From Selaginella moellendorffii (Eukaryota > Streptophyta > Lycopodiopsida > Selaginellales > Selaginellaceae): a DNA stretch of 64,000 nucleotides. A program made the position numbers and the translations under genes. The notes under the pieces are model-generated. The model searched no databases and was not told the origin of the DNA. It saw nothing but the letters and a program-made list of their open reading frames with translations. This document shows positions 55,949-64,000 of this stretch, in pieces. The DNA is taken from the NCBI RefSeq assembly GCF_000143415.4, contig NW_003314320.1:734819-798818 (forward strand), written 5' to 3'. Position 1 is the first letter of the stretch; the number at the start of each line of letters is the position of its first letter.

Positions 55949-56398
55949 CTGATCTGGCCACAAAATTTAATGAGATTCTAATGGTGTGTAAATAGAATTT
56001 GTAGGCTGTTCAAGATAGAGCAAAGAAGTTTACTAATGAGCATCACCAATTCCAAAAATATAAGATGGGTGATCTTGTCTTTACGAGAGTAATCATTTAA
56101 TCAAATGAGTGGGTGCCATTGTGGAATGGGAAAAGTGATAAACTTTCTTATCGATATGCTAGTCCATATGAAGTGTTGGAGTGCATTAGTAAAGTTGCTT
56201 ATCGAGTGCAACTACCAACTGGGGTGAAAATTCATCTAGTATTTCATGTCAACTAATTGAAAAATATATTATCTCAAAGTGAAGGGCCTAATGCCTTTTT
56301 GATGTATACAACTGTGGAAAATGAACCAAAAGCTTAAGTAGAGTTCCCCATAAAGGGTGATCATCAATACAATTCATCTTTAGGATAAGGACTTTGTT

Positions 56399-56416
56399 GG
56401 GGGGGGGGGGGGGGGG
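56399..56416. repeat. Poly(G) tract of 18
   Basis: Eighteen consecutive G directly after the end of the element C pol remnant, where a polypurine tract would lie. Confidence 0.9.
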
Positions 56417-56754
56417 ACGAAGAATTTTTAAGAGCTAACTTTAAGGAGACTAGATATTTGTTTTTTTAGCATTGGGCCTTAATAAGTTATAACAACATGA
56501 AAAGAAGAATCATGTTTTATATTTCATCTAATTAGCTGCCAACTATTAAATGTTCATGGGGGAGACATCACCTTTGCCTCCACTCCACCACCTTTGTGCT
56601 ACAATCTTATAAAAGCTTTGTATGTGGTGGGTGCTATCAAAGTACATGTAGCTATCTGGACAAAGGCAAGTTCAAATATTCACCCCATAAAACATTCTCC
56701 CTATGCAGCATCCCCGAGCAGTGTTGCTAAACTTATACTTGCTTGGGTTCTTCA
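56417..56754. other. Unassigned DNA right of element C
   Basis: Possibly remains of the 3' LTR of element C. No repeat partner or gene is recognised. Confidence 0.35.
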
Positions 56755-57269
56755 TCATCTCAGGCCATAGTAGTTTGGCTTGACCATTGCCATTCTATCT
56801 AGGCTTTTGCACAATCCATCTAGCATCTTGTTCAAGGCAACATTAAACATGACCAACATCTCATTCGTGTGTTTGTCATATTGGCCATTCTTGTAGTTCA
56901 TAGGGATGCATCCCACTATCGAGAGCCCAATGATCACAAACGTCCTTGTGTTGCAGCTGTGCATCTGCATGATCTGCTATGCAAACCTGGCCAACAAGCT
57001 CACTTGGAAGTCTATTGGGAGTAAGGTGAGCCTGTTCTTGTTCATGCTGCTCCAAAAGAAGTTATTCAGATTGTTGTTCCCCATGCCGATGTAAAAGATG
57101 GAGTTAGCAAAGAACTATGAGGTAGCATGACTACCTATCATGGCACATAGAATCTCTACCACCCTTTCAAAGTCATCAAGCTACTGGTCCATGATGAGTG
57201 TGCCATTGAGGCAAGTGGTGGGTAGGATCTCGGAGCTAGCAAATGTGACATTCACACCTAGGATCTTGT
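56755..57269 (-). pseudogene. GDSL esterase/lipase gene fragment
   Basis: The minus strand reads GVNVTFASSEIL, then FYIGMGNNNLNNFFW, then FVIIGLSIVGCIPMNYKNG and MLVMFNVALNKMLDGL. These match in order blocks of plant GDSL lipases: the block after the catalytic serine, the G-x-ND-like block III and the GLPPLGC region. At least three in-frame stops break it and both the N-terminal GDS block and the C-terminal DxxH block are absent. It is a gene remnant, probably carried into the repeat region; there are no visible introns in the fragment. Confidence 0.72.
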
Positions 57270-57271
57270 CT

Positions 57272-57510
57272 AGAATAATAAGGAGGAGTTGCCAAATTTT
57301 TTGGGCTGCCGGATCCAGCCAATGGCAGCCATCTGATGGGAGGGCAGGGGGGAGGGGGGGAGGGGAGGGGGAGGGGAGTAATTGTTAAAGGATTATTTTT
57401 TTAACCATGTCTTAGCAAAATAATTGCATTGATGTTTGCTCTCAGCCAATGGGAGGTTGCTAATTTCCTAGGGCGAGAGAAGAAAGTGCTATGACTCGTG
57501 TCATATGCAT
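57272..57510 (+). repeat. Repeat family R1, copy b, with G-rich insertion
   Basis: Matches copy a, but carries a G-rich run (57338-57380, GGGAGGGCAGGGGGGAGGGG and on) that the others lack. The R1 right end (TTGACTAGCATTAACACTCAACCTTTTGTAGTGGAGACTCA) appears at 58144-58184, so 57511-58140 is probably inserted into it. Confidence 0.6.
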
Positions 57511-58143
57511 GTGTTGACAAGCTTCACTAGCACCAGGAAATCCTTCTCACTTTGCCAAATGTGGATGATTTGCTTTGTCAAGTTCTCAGCTTCAAAAGGG
57601 TTCTCCAGCTCAACTCCTAAACATAACACCTAAGTCCCGGCACAACAATTCACCCAATCCTTGTTGCAATGCTTCTTTCCTCTCCTACAAAGAGGAAACT
57701 TTGTCAGAGATTTGATCCAAAGGAGGAAAGATTAATGAACTTGGGCATCAGATTCTCTAGTTTCTTCTTGAGCTGCTGGATCAAAGGGACACATATTGGC
57801 CTGGTTTACGTTGACAATGCTAGACATTGGAAGGATTTTTTGTGTGAACCACCAGTAGATGAGCCAAGGCATATAGTGTGAGACACTGAAGAAGAAGTGG
57901 TCACCCAGCAGCTGCTTGTTAAACACCAATCAACCCTTAGACATGGACATGCTTAGCCAGAAGTAATTTAGCACTGGAATGATTAGAGTCACATTGGCAA
58001 GCCCAAGGGAACAAGATCACTCGTAAAAGCAAGCAAAACAAGTTTATGATCAATAAAGGAAAAAAATTGAGTAGTAAAAATTAAATTGTGTTAGTTGAGT
58101 GAAGAAGACATTATGATGAATGCATGTACTTGATGATGCATTG
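57511..58143. other. Unassigned sequence inserted in repeat R1
   Basis: About 630 bp. Short frames on both strands (57669-57881 plus, 57732-57929 minus) have no recognisable family. No clear terminal repeats were found. Confidence 0.35.
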
Positions 58144-58206
58144 TTGACTAGCATTAACACTCAACCTTTTGTAGTGGAGACTCATAGGGTTTTACAATTC
58201 CTTTTA

Positions 58207-58549
58207 AGGGCAGAGTTCCATGTGTCCCCTAGGGGAAGTTTTTCAAGGGGGGAAACTTTTAACCCCTTGTTCCATGCACCCCATTAGTGATATGGCAATG
58301 GAATTGGGGGAAAGGAGGGAACCTAGTGTCCCCTCCGAAAATTTCTCCTAGTGCTTGGAAACTGGTAGAACAAGTCAATAAAATAGTGCCACATATAATA
58401 GTAATTATTACTTAAAAAATACAAAACAAATTTAGCTGAGTTGGCAAAACCTATACTAATCATTATATAACCTTAAATTTTTAGAAGGGGGGATTTTTTT
58501 ATCTGGGGTGGAGAATTTTTTAGGTGGGGGACACATGGAACCCCGCCCT
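58207..58549. mobile_element. MITE-like element with 24-bp terminal inverted repeats
   Basis: The left end AGGGCAGAGTTCCATGTGTC and the reverse complement of the right end AGGGCGGGGTTCCATGTGTC match at 22 of 24 positions when extended through the following CCCC. The 343-bp interior is non-coding and partly palindromic. I could not find a target-site duplication, so the superfamily is open. Confidence 0.7.
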
Positions 58550-58704
58550 ATGGACTTTAATAGTTTCTTCGGGGGAAACATATGTTTACAATTACTTCCT
58601 CAATTCATTTTTCAAAGTTATTCTAATTTTGTTTTCAGTGTAACAAAATTATAAAAATCAAAACAGTGTTTGCTAATTAGGCAACATATGCTGGGCAATA
58701 GCTA

Positions 58705-59260
58705 TAAAAATAAGGAGGAGTTACTAAACTTTTTGGACTGTCAGATTTAGCCAATGGCATCAATGTTGACATTTGCTCTACTTTTATCCAATGGGAGGTT
58801 GCCAATTGCCTAAAGCAAGTGAAAGTATTATAACACACATCACATGCAATGTGTTAACTAGCATTGACACTCAATCTTTTGACTAATAACTAATATATAT
58901 ACAAATATAATGTAGTCTGTTATAGTCTTAAAACATGGATAAGTTTTTTGAGCATGAACTTATTTTTATTTTTATTATTCACCATTGTCATCAGTGCTAG
59001 CCCAGCCCTTCTTCATATCATCAAGACGAGGAAACACTTAGATCGAATGGAGAAATGGAATCACTAGGCGGATCTCTATCTCAACCATACTCCCACAACT
59101 TCATGTAAGTCTTTAGGATCACTATCCTTTTTGGTGTTGTCAGCTTGTCTTGATCCGATAAGGACAAAGCTGACAGGAAAAAACCATGAAAAGGAAGAGG
59201 AGGTGGGATCTTAACATGGATAAAGATTTTAAAAAATTATACAGAATGATAATAAAATGA
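58705..59260 (+). repeat. Repeat R1 copy c and dispersed repeat shared with 39400-39740
   Basis: 58705-58890 is R1 copy c. 58940-59085 is the inverted half and 59085-59250 the direct half of the repeat seen at 39400-39740. A tRNA-Glu-like 5' scrap (TCTGTTATAGTCT, 58915-58927) lies between. Confidence 0.6.
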
Positions 59261-59311
59261 AATTTGTTAGAACAAAAAATATTGAGAAAATAATAAACAA
59301 AAATAATGTAG

Positions 59312-59384
59312 TCCGTTGTAGTCTAGTCGGTCAGGATACTCGGCTCTCACCCAAGAGACCCGGGTTCAATTCCTGGCAACGGAA
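59312..59384 (+). tRNA. tRNA-Glu(CUC)
   Basis: TCCGTTGTAGTCTAGTCGG ... CTCGGCTCTCACCCAAGAG ... CCGGGTTCAATTCCTGG ... CAACGGAA. The acceptor stem TCCGTTG/CAACGGA is perfect, the anticodon loop CTCTCAC gives CUC, and A and B box sequences are present. The anticodon stem has one C-A mismatch (CTCGG with CCAAG, where plant genes have CCGAG), so this copy may be weak or a pseudogene. Confidence 0.82.
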
Positions 59385-59461
59385 GATTTCGTGAGCTTGC
59401 ATTTCATACATATCTACGTTAAATTTATGGTTTCATGATCTTGAAAAACAGAATCCAAAGC

Positions 59462-59546
59462 TGGGGTGAGAGAGGCTCGAACTCTCGACCTCAGGATCAC
59501 TCAAGGGCTATGAGACCTACGCGCTGACCAACTGCGCCACCACCCC
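59462..59546 (-). tRNA. tRNA-Met(CAU), elongator, with intron (second copy)
   Basis: Differs from 38088-38172 at one intron base (GCCCTTGAGTG against GCTCTTGAGTG) and one T-loop base (TTCGAGC, the more usual form). The upstream flank is also shared (59547-59590 against 38173-38216). Confidence 0.93.
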
Positions 59547-59608
59547 TGTTATATCTTATAGAATAACAGGTTCCAACAACTTTATAATATTCGTTAATTT
59601 TTACCATC

Positions 59609-61500
59609 TCACGCAACTATCGTGTTTCGCCTTCCCATCTCTATGACTCGAGCTTGCTCCTCCCACATCCCGGCAAATCCATAGATATTGGACATGAGCA
59701 CATACGCAGCAGCGTGCTTGGGATCCATCGCCACCACCGCATCAAACGCCACCCTCGCCGCCTCCACATCCTTCCACTTGTGACACGCCCCGAGGATCGT
59801 CGTCCAAGTCACCAGGGTCGCCTCAAACGGCATCTCTCTCGCCATAGCCACCGCTTCTTCCAGATGGTTAGCTCGTCCCAGAAGATCCACCATGCAGTTG
59901 TAGTGATCCAGCCCCGGCCGGATCCCAAACACCCCAGCCATCTCCTCGAAGCACTCCTTCCCCCTGTCCACCATCCCGGCGTGGCTGCAAGCCGTGAGAA
60001 TCGTCCGGAAAGTTATCTCGTCCGGTCGGATCCCCGGCTGCTCCCTCCGCATCCTCTCGAACAGCTCTAGAACTCGTCCAACGTTGCCTTGGAAGCTATA
60101 CCCGGCCATGAGAGCGCTCCACGAGACCAAGTTCTTCGGGGAGATGGTCTGGAACACCTCCTCCGCCTCGCCCATGCTCCCAACCTGGCCGAAGAAATCC
60201 ACCAGCGCGTTGGCCACGAATACGTCCCCCTGGAGACCCGCGCTGGAGATATCAGCCTGGATTCTTCTCCCTCTCTCCAGCGCACCCAAGCTCCCGCAGG
60301 CCTTGAGCGCAGCGACGTAAGTGAAGGCGTCCGGGACGCAGAAGCGCTGCTTCATCCGGGCGTAGAACTGGAGCGCGAGCTCGCATTCCCCAGTCTGAGC
60401 GTAGCCGAGGATCACCGCCGTCCAGGACACCACGCTGGGCTCCTCCATCCTCCCAAAGACACTGCGAGCTTCGGCCATGCAGCCACACTTTGCGTACATG
60501 TCCACCAGCGTTGTCGCCACGAACAAGTCCGACTCGTCCCCTCCCTGAGAAGCCTGCCTGTGGATCCTTCTCCCGGTCTCAAAACTCCCGGCCTTGACGA
60601 GCTTCCCGTCTAGCCCCGGGGCTTCCGCCTCTGCCTCTGCCAAGCTCGAGCAAGCCTTGAGAGCCGCAACGTAAGTCACCGAGTCTGGAACACAGCCCTC
60701 CATCTTCATCCTCTCGAAGAGCTCTAGGGCCAGGCTTCCATCCCCGGCGAGAGCATAGCCAAGAATGATGCAGTTCCATGACACCGAGTCCCGCCGTTCC
60801 ATCTTCTCGAAAATCCCGCGAGCTTCCACCATGGCACCACACTTGGTGTACATATCCATCAGGCTCGTTGCCACCGCCACCTCGAGATCGTCTTGGCTCC
60901 TGGCAGCTTGCTCGTGGATCAAAATGCCTCGGTCCAGGCATCTGGATCTCACGGAAAGATCTCCCTTTTCCGCCAGGCTAGCGCAGGCCTTCAAAGCCGC
61001 TAGAAGCGTGACGCGGTTTGGAGAGACGCCTTCTTCCTCCATTGCCGCGTAGAGCTCGAGAGCAAACTCCCCATCTCCGCTCTGCGCATAGCCAAGGATG
61101 ATACAATTCCAAGAGACAACGCTGTGGAAATCCATACCTCGAAACACCGCCAGAGCCTCCGCCATGCTGCCACACTTTGCGTACATATCCACCAGCGTGT
61201 TGGCCACGACCACGTTTGCGTTGTCGCCGCTGGCTACCAGATCGCTGTGGATCTTCCTGCCGCTGCCAAGGTCCCTGGAATTCTTGCAGATTTTCAATGC
61301 CGCGAGCACGAGTCCGATGCTGAACGATCGCATTCCTTGTTGCACCATTGCATTGTATCTCCGGAGGATTTCCCTGTCTGATCCAGCGAAGCGATCCTTG
61401 CGCGGAGCTCTGGCGCGGCTGTGCAACACACGAGCTATAGCCGAGGTTGGAAACAAAGGGAGACTTACATGGGATTGGAGAGCGTCGCGCCCAGCGCCAT
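59609..61500 (-). CDS. Pentatricopeptide repeat protein, PLS class with E tail
   Basis: Two exons, 61469-61500 and 59609-61418, give 613 residues. The short first exon (MALGATLSNP) and its 50-bp GT-AG intron join in frame. The alternative, one unspliced frame reaching 62134, runs antisense through the neighbouring PPR gene and is rejected. The protein has regular P-L-S repeats: ANTLVDMYAKCGSMAEALAVF, VVSWNCIILGYAQSGDGEFALELY and VTYVAALKACSSL-type motifs. It ends with GLDHYNCMVDLLGRA, TWTTILGACHKWKDVE and AAYVLMSNIYGFAGMW (E region) and a short tail without DYW. Such proteins bind plastid or mitochondrial RNA; the target is unknown. Confidence 0.9.
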
Positions 61501-61615
61501 GGCCGCGCTTCCATTTAATGACTAGGGCTCTTTTTACTTCTTCCAAATAGCTAAGAGCCAAGTGCGTTGGCGCTAAAACACAATTTAAATTTCTGCTGAT
61601 TGCGATGGGCGATCG
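61501..61615. promoter_or_regulatory. 115-bp divergent promoter between two PPR genes
   Basis: Start codons at 61500 (minus) and 61616 (plus) are only 115 bp apart. The spacer is GC-mixed, has no TATA box on either side, and contains TTGGCGCTAAAA (61568-61579), an E2F-like word. Both leaders must be very short or overlap. Confidence 0.6.
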
Positions 61616-63448
61616 ATGCTCCACTGTCGCAGCGGAGGCGTATGGATCATCCCCAAGTTTCTCATCCGTGGAATCCAGTTCTCGGCACAAAATGCGAGAA
61701 TTTCCCAGGACAGCGTCACGGCGGAGCTGCAAGCTTGCGCCGAGGCCAAGAACCTGCGAGAGGGGCGACGAATCCATGCCCAGATCGCGCAGAGCCCCCA
61801 TCTCTCCGCCAACAATTTCGTGATGAATCAGGTGATGCGGATGTATGGCAAGTGCGGCAGCCCCGAGGAAGCGCGCGGGGTTTTCGATTCGCTCGCTTGC
61901 CCCAACCGGTATTCGTGGAACATCCTCATCGCGGCATTTTCCCAGAACGGGCATTTGGAGGAAGCCAAGCAAATGTTCGACCGCTGCCCTAACAAGGGCG
62001 TGGTGACGTGGAATGCCCTCTTCCAGGCATATGCTCAGAAAGGGCATTTTCTGCAAGCCAAGAATGCATTCGATTCCATGCCAGAGAGGGACGCCATCTC
62101 GTGGAACTCGATGCTCGCCGTGGCCTCGCACCACAATCGCGTAGAGTATGCCAAGAAGATCTTCGATTCAATGCCGGCACTGAGCGTGCGGGCGTGGAAC
62201 ACGATCTGCCAAGCATTTGCCTTAGCGCGGGAATTGCCCGATGCCAAAGAGGCGTTTGATTCAATGCCCGAGAGAGATGTGATCGCGTGGACGACGATGC
62301 TCAATGCGTTCGCCGAGGAATCGGAGGTGTCATGGGTTAGGTTTTTGTTCGATCGAATGCCGGCGTGGGACACTCCCGCTTGGAACGCGCTCGCGCAGGC
62401 ATATGCCCTAGCCGGTGACGCCGCGGGTGCCAAGCGCGTGTTCGATTCCACGCCCCAGCGCGACGTGGTGACATGGACGGGGCTGCTCAACGCCGTCGCT
62501 CAGGGCGGGAATGTCCAGCAGATTGAGTTCCTGTTTGAGAGAATTCCATTCCGGAATGTGGTGACGTGGAATATCCTTGTTCAGGCATATGCCCACTCTG
62601 GGTATCTGGAGAAAGCCCGTGCTACCTTTAACGCGATGCCTACCAGCAACATTTCCTGGAATCTCATGCTAAACGCTTATTCCGATAGCGGCCACGCTAG
62701 CGAAGCCAAGGAGCTGTTTGATAGGATCCCTGACCGGGACGATGTGTCGTGGACGGCGATGCTAACTGCATATGCCCAGAATGGGCATCTGGACGAGGCT
62801 CAAGGGATTTTTGACACGATGCCCCGCCGGAATGTTGTGGCTTGGACGGCCATGATCACGGCGTATGCGCAGCGCGCTCGTGTGGATATATTCGAGGGAA
62901 TCTTCCGGCGTATATCCCAGAGGACCATCTTCTCTTGGAACTCTATGGTGGCGGCATATGCCCAGAACGGGCACGCAGTGGAGGCGGTGATGGTGTTTAG
63001 GGCCATGGCGCTCGAGGGCATCGCGCCAGATCTCATTGGCTTCTCCACTGCGCTGACGGCGTGTAGCCATGGCGGATTGCTTGCCACAGGCTGGCAAATC
63101 TTCGTGTCGATGCGCTGTGATTACGGATTGAAGCCCGGGAAGGATCACTACCGGTGTATGATCGACATTCTTGGTAGATCGGGGAGGATTATCGACGCGG
63201 AGGAGCTGATTCATAGCATGCCCTTCCTCCCCGACGAGATCGCGTGGGCGAGCTTGCTCTCTTCTTGCAAGATCCATCGCAATGCCGCAGCTGGGGCTCG
63301 TGCGGCGGCGGCAGCGCTTCGATTTGATGCCAGGGAGCCGGCCACATTCGTGCTGATGCAGGATCTCTACGCCGCCGCGAGCATCAAGAAAGAAATCGCG
63401 GATCCCTGGATCGGGGAGATTAATGGGGAGTTGGAAGAATATGGATGA
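61616..63448 (+). CDS. Pentatricopeptide repeat protein, S-repeat rich, E-type tail
   Basis: Single exon, 610 residues. The N-terminal block TAELQACAEAKNLREGRRIHAQI is followed by about fourteen 31-residue S-type repeats (VVTWNALFQAYAQKGHFLQAKNAFDSMPERD and similar). A longer PLS unit (APDLIGFSTALTACSHGGLL) and a partial E region (GKDHYRCMIDILGRSGRI, IAWASLLSSCKIHRN, ATFVLMQDLYAAA) come last. The architecture is the same as in the 12814-14505 gene, and the two may be related by duplication. No DYW domain. Presumed organelle RNA-binding factor. ALG8 starts 76 bp after its stop, on the same strand. Confidence 0.9.
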   Translation: MLHCRSGGVWIIPKFLIRGIQFSAQNARISQDSVTAELQACAEAKNLREGRRIHAQIAQSPHLSANNFVMNQVMRMYGKCGSPEEARGVFDSLACPNRYSWNILIAAFSQNGHLEEAKQMFDRCPNKGVVTWNALFQAYAQKGHFLQAKNAFDSMPERDAISWNSMLAVASHHNRVEYAKKIFDSMPALSVRAWNTICQAFALARELPDAKEAFDSMPERDVIAWTTMLNAFAEESEVSWVRFLFDRMPAWDTPAWNALAQAYALAGDAAGAKRVFDSTPQRDVVTWTGLLNAVAQGGNVQQIEFLFERIPFRNVVTWNILVQAYAHSGYLEKARATFNAMPTSNISWNLMLNAYSDSGHASEAKELFDRIPDRDDVSWTAMLTAYAQNGHLDEAQGIFDTMPRRNVVAWTAMITAYAQRARVDIFEGIFRRISQRTIFSWNSMVAAYAQNGHAVEAVMVFRAMALEGIAPDLIGFSTALTACSHGGLLATGWQIFVSMRCDYGLKPGKDHYRCMIDILGRSGRIIDAEELIHSMPFLPDEIAWASLLSSCKIHRNAAAGARAAAAALRFDAREPATFVLMQDLYAAASIKKEIADPWIGEINGELEEYG

Positions 63449-63524
63449 AGAAGCTCCTCGCGCCAAAATTTCAAACAAAAGTAGCTGTGTTCTAGGGTTC
63501 TTCTTCCTAGGGTTTTTCGGCGCG

Positions 63525-64000
63525 ATGGGGGAGCTGCTGGTGATGGCGGCCATCGCGACTTGCGTGAAGATCCTACTTGTTCCATCCTACCACAGCACGG
63601 ATTTCGAGGTGCACCGCAACTGGCTGGCGATCACGCACTCGCTCCCTGTCGATCGGTGGTATGTCGATGAGACCAGCGAGTGGACGCTGGACTATCCCCC
63701 ATTCTTCGCGTGGTTCGAGCGCCTTCTGTCGGCATTTGCAGCGGTGTGGGATCCCAGGATCGTGGATCTCAGCGCAGGGAAGAATTACGCCAGCTCTTCG
63801 TGCGTGTTGTTCCAGAGGGGGAGTGTGATGGTAGCAGACAGTGTGCTCTACCTTGGACTGTGGAGCTACTGCAAAGGTATGGCACCAGATAAGAGGAAGT
63901 TGGTCTATGCAGTGGTCGTGTTTTCTCCCGGGCTCTTGATCGTCGATCACATCCACTTCCAGTACAATGGATTCCTTCTGGGGATTTTGCTGCTGTCTCT
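63525..64000 (+). CDS. ALG8: ALG8-type dolichyl-P-Glc alpha-1,3-glucosyltransferase (partial)
   Basis: The frame starts MGELLVMAAIATCVKILLVPSYHSTDFEVHRNW at 63525 and is still open at the window end, giving 158 residues of a protein normally near 500. STDFEVHRNWLAITHSLP, WYVDETSEWTLDYPPFFAWFE and SPGLLIVDHIHFQYNGFLLG are hallmark ALG6/ALG8 motifs; the VDETSEWTLDYPPFF form and the HIHFQYNG motif fit ALG8. The ER-membrane enzyme adds the second glucose to the lipid-linked oligosaccharide in N-glycosylation. No intron is needed so far. The upstream 76 bp must hold the promoter core or leader. Confidence 0.93.
   Translation, partial: MGELLVMAAIATCVKILLVPSYHSTDFEVHRNWLAITHSLPVDRWYVDETSEWTLDYPPFFAWFERLLSAFAAVWDPRIVDLSAGKNYASSSCVLFQRGSVMVADSVLYLGLWSYCKGMAPDKRKLVYAVVVFSPGLLIVDHIHFQYNGFLLGILLLS

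Larger units (their letters stand above)
50815..56416 (+). mobile_element. Element C: heavily decayed gypsy element with nested solo LTR
   Basis: A primer-site-like TGGTATTAGAGG (50815-50826; one change from the tRNA-iMet site) opens a degraded but ordered set of parts. These are a knuckle-like HYGELGHYKIDCP (near 51597-51640), a protease LLDSGSNNNFIS (near 51875-51910), a reverse-transcriptase piece GAPILLVREKDG (near 53540-53575), an integrase piece VQFAHNNSQHSG (near 54050-54090) and an integrase tail SPYEVLECISKVAYRVQLP ... HLVFHVN (near 56160-56255). It ends near a poly(G) tract. LTRs were not identified. Most of 52240-53500 has no recognisable content beyond the LTR fragment listed separately. 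Confidence 0.7.

Noticed and set aside
59609-62134. A single 841-residue minus-strand PPR gene
   Set aside because: Its N-terminal third is antisense to the plus-strand PPR gene. A short first exon at 61469-61500 gives a better start.
1-64000. CRISPR array, prokaryotic operon or phage defence system
   Set aside because: Spliced plant-type genes throughout. The tandem repeats present are minisatellites without unique spacers.

Overview
The window looks like nuclear DNA of a seedless vascular plant, most likely a Selaginella-type lycophyte. This is inferred from many very short GT-AG introns (about 50-70 bp), tightly packed genes, several pentatricopeptide (PPR) genes, and an elongator tRNA-Met gene with the plant-type intron. 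It is not a bacterial or viral genome. I placed exons by hand, using splice consensus, frame continuity and remembered protein families. No search was run.

Layout: (1) 1-9751 is a decayed chromodomain Ty3/gypsy element (called A), cut by two copies of a different 1.6-1.8 kb LTR (called B); one B copy is a clean solo LTR with a 5-bp target duplication. (2) 9752-12813 is AT-rich with no recognisable gene. (3) 12814-39216 is a gene island. In order it holds a PPR protein, a GAUT13/14-type glycosyltransferase, mitochondrial phosphate carrier, TypA/BipA GTPase, RPAC2 polymerase subunit, MATE transporter, PQ-loop transporter, HVA1-TUDOR protein, C2-GRAM-VASt lipid-transfer protein, a membrane protein with a frameshift and an assembly gap, a tail-to-tail pair of thioredoxin-like paralogues, an intron-containing tRNA-Met and a secreted PEBP-like protein. 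(4) 39217-59311 is a repeat nest. It contains gypsy element X (40048-50141) with chromovirus Y inserted in its 3' LTR, a badly decayed element C (about 50815-56416) carrying a third B solo LTR, a GDSL-lipase pseudogene, a MITE and dispersed repeats. (5) 59312-64000 holds tRNA-Glu, a second tRNA-Met, two divergent PPR genes 115 bp apart, and the start of ALG8.

The genes do not form one pathway. They are housekeeping and organelle genes: organelle RNA processing (three PPRs), organelle translation (TypA), mitochondrial phosphate import, Pol I/III transcription, N-glycan assembly, pectin-type wall synthesis, vacuolar and plasma-membrane transport, and ER-contact lipid transfer. I saw no convincing new multi-gene system. 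The observations most worth checking are the thioredoxin-like pair in which one copy lost its CxxC, the frameshifted GC-AG-intron gene beside the gap, the LTR B family with its expanding minisatellite and a block shared with LTR A, and the 148-bp filler in the LTR of X.
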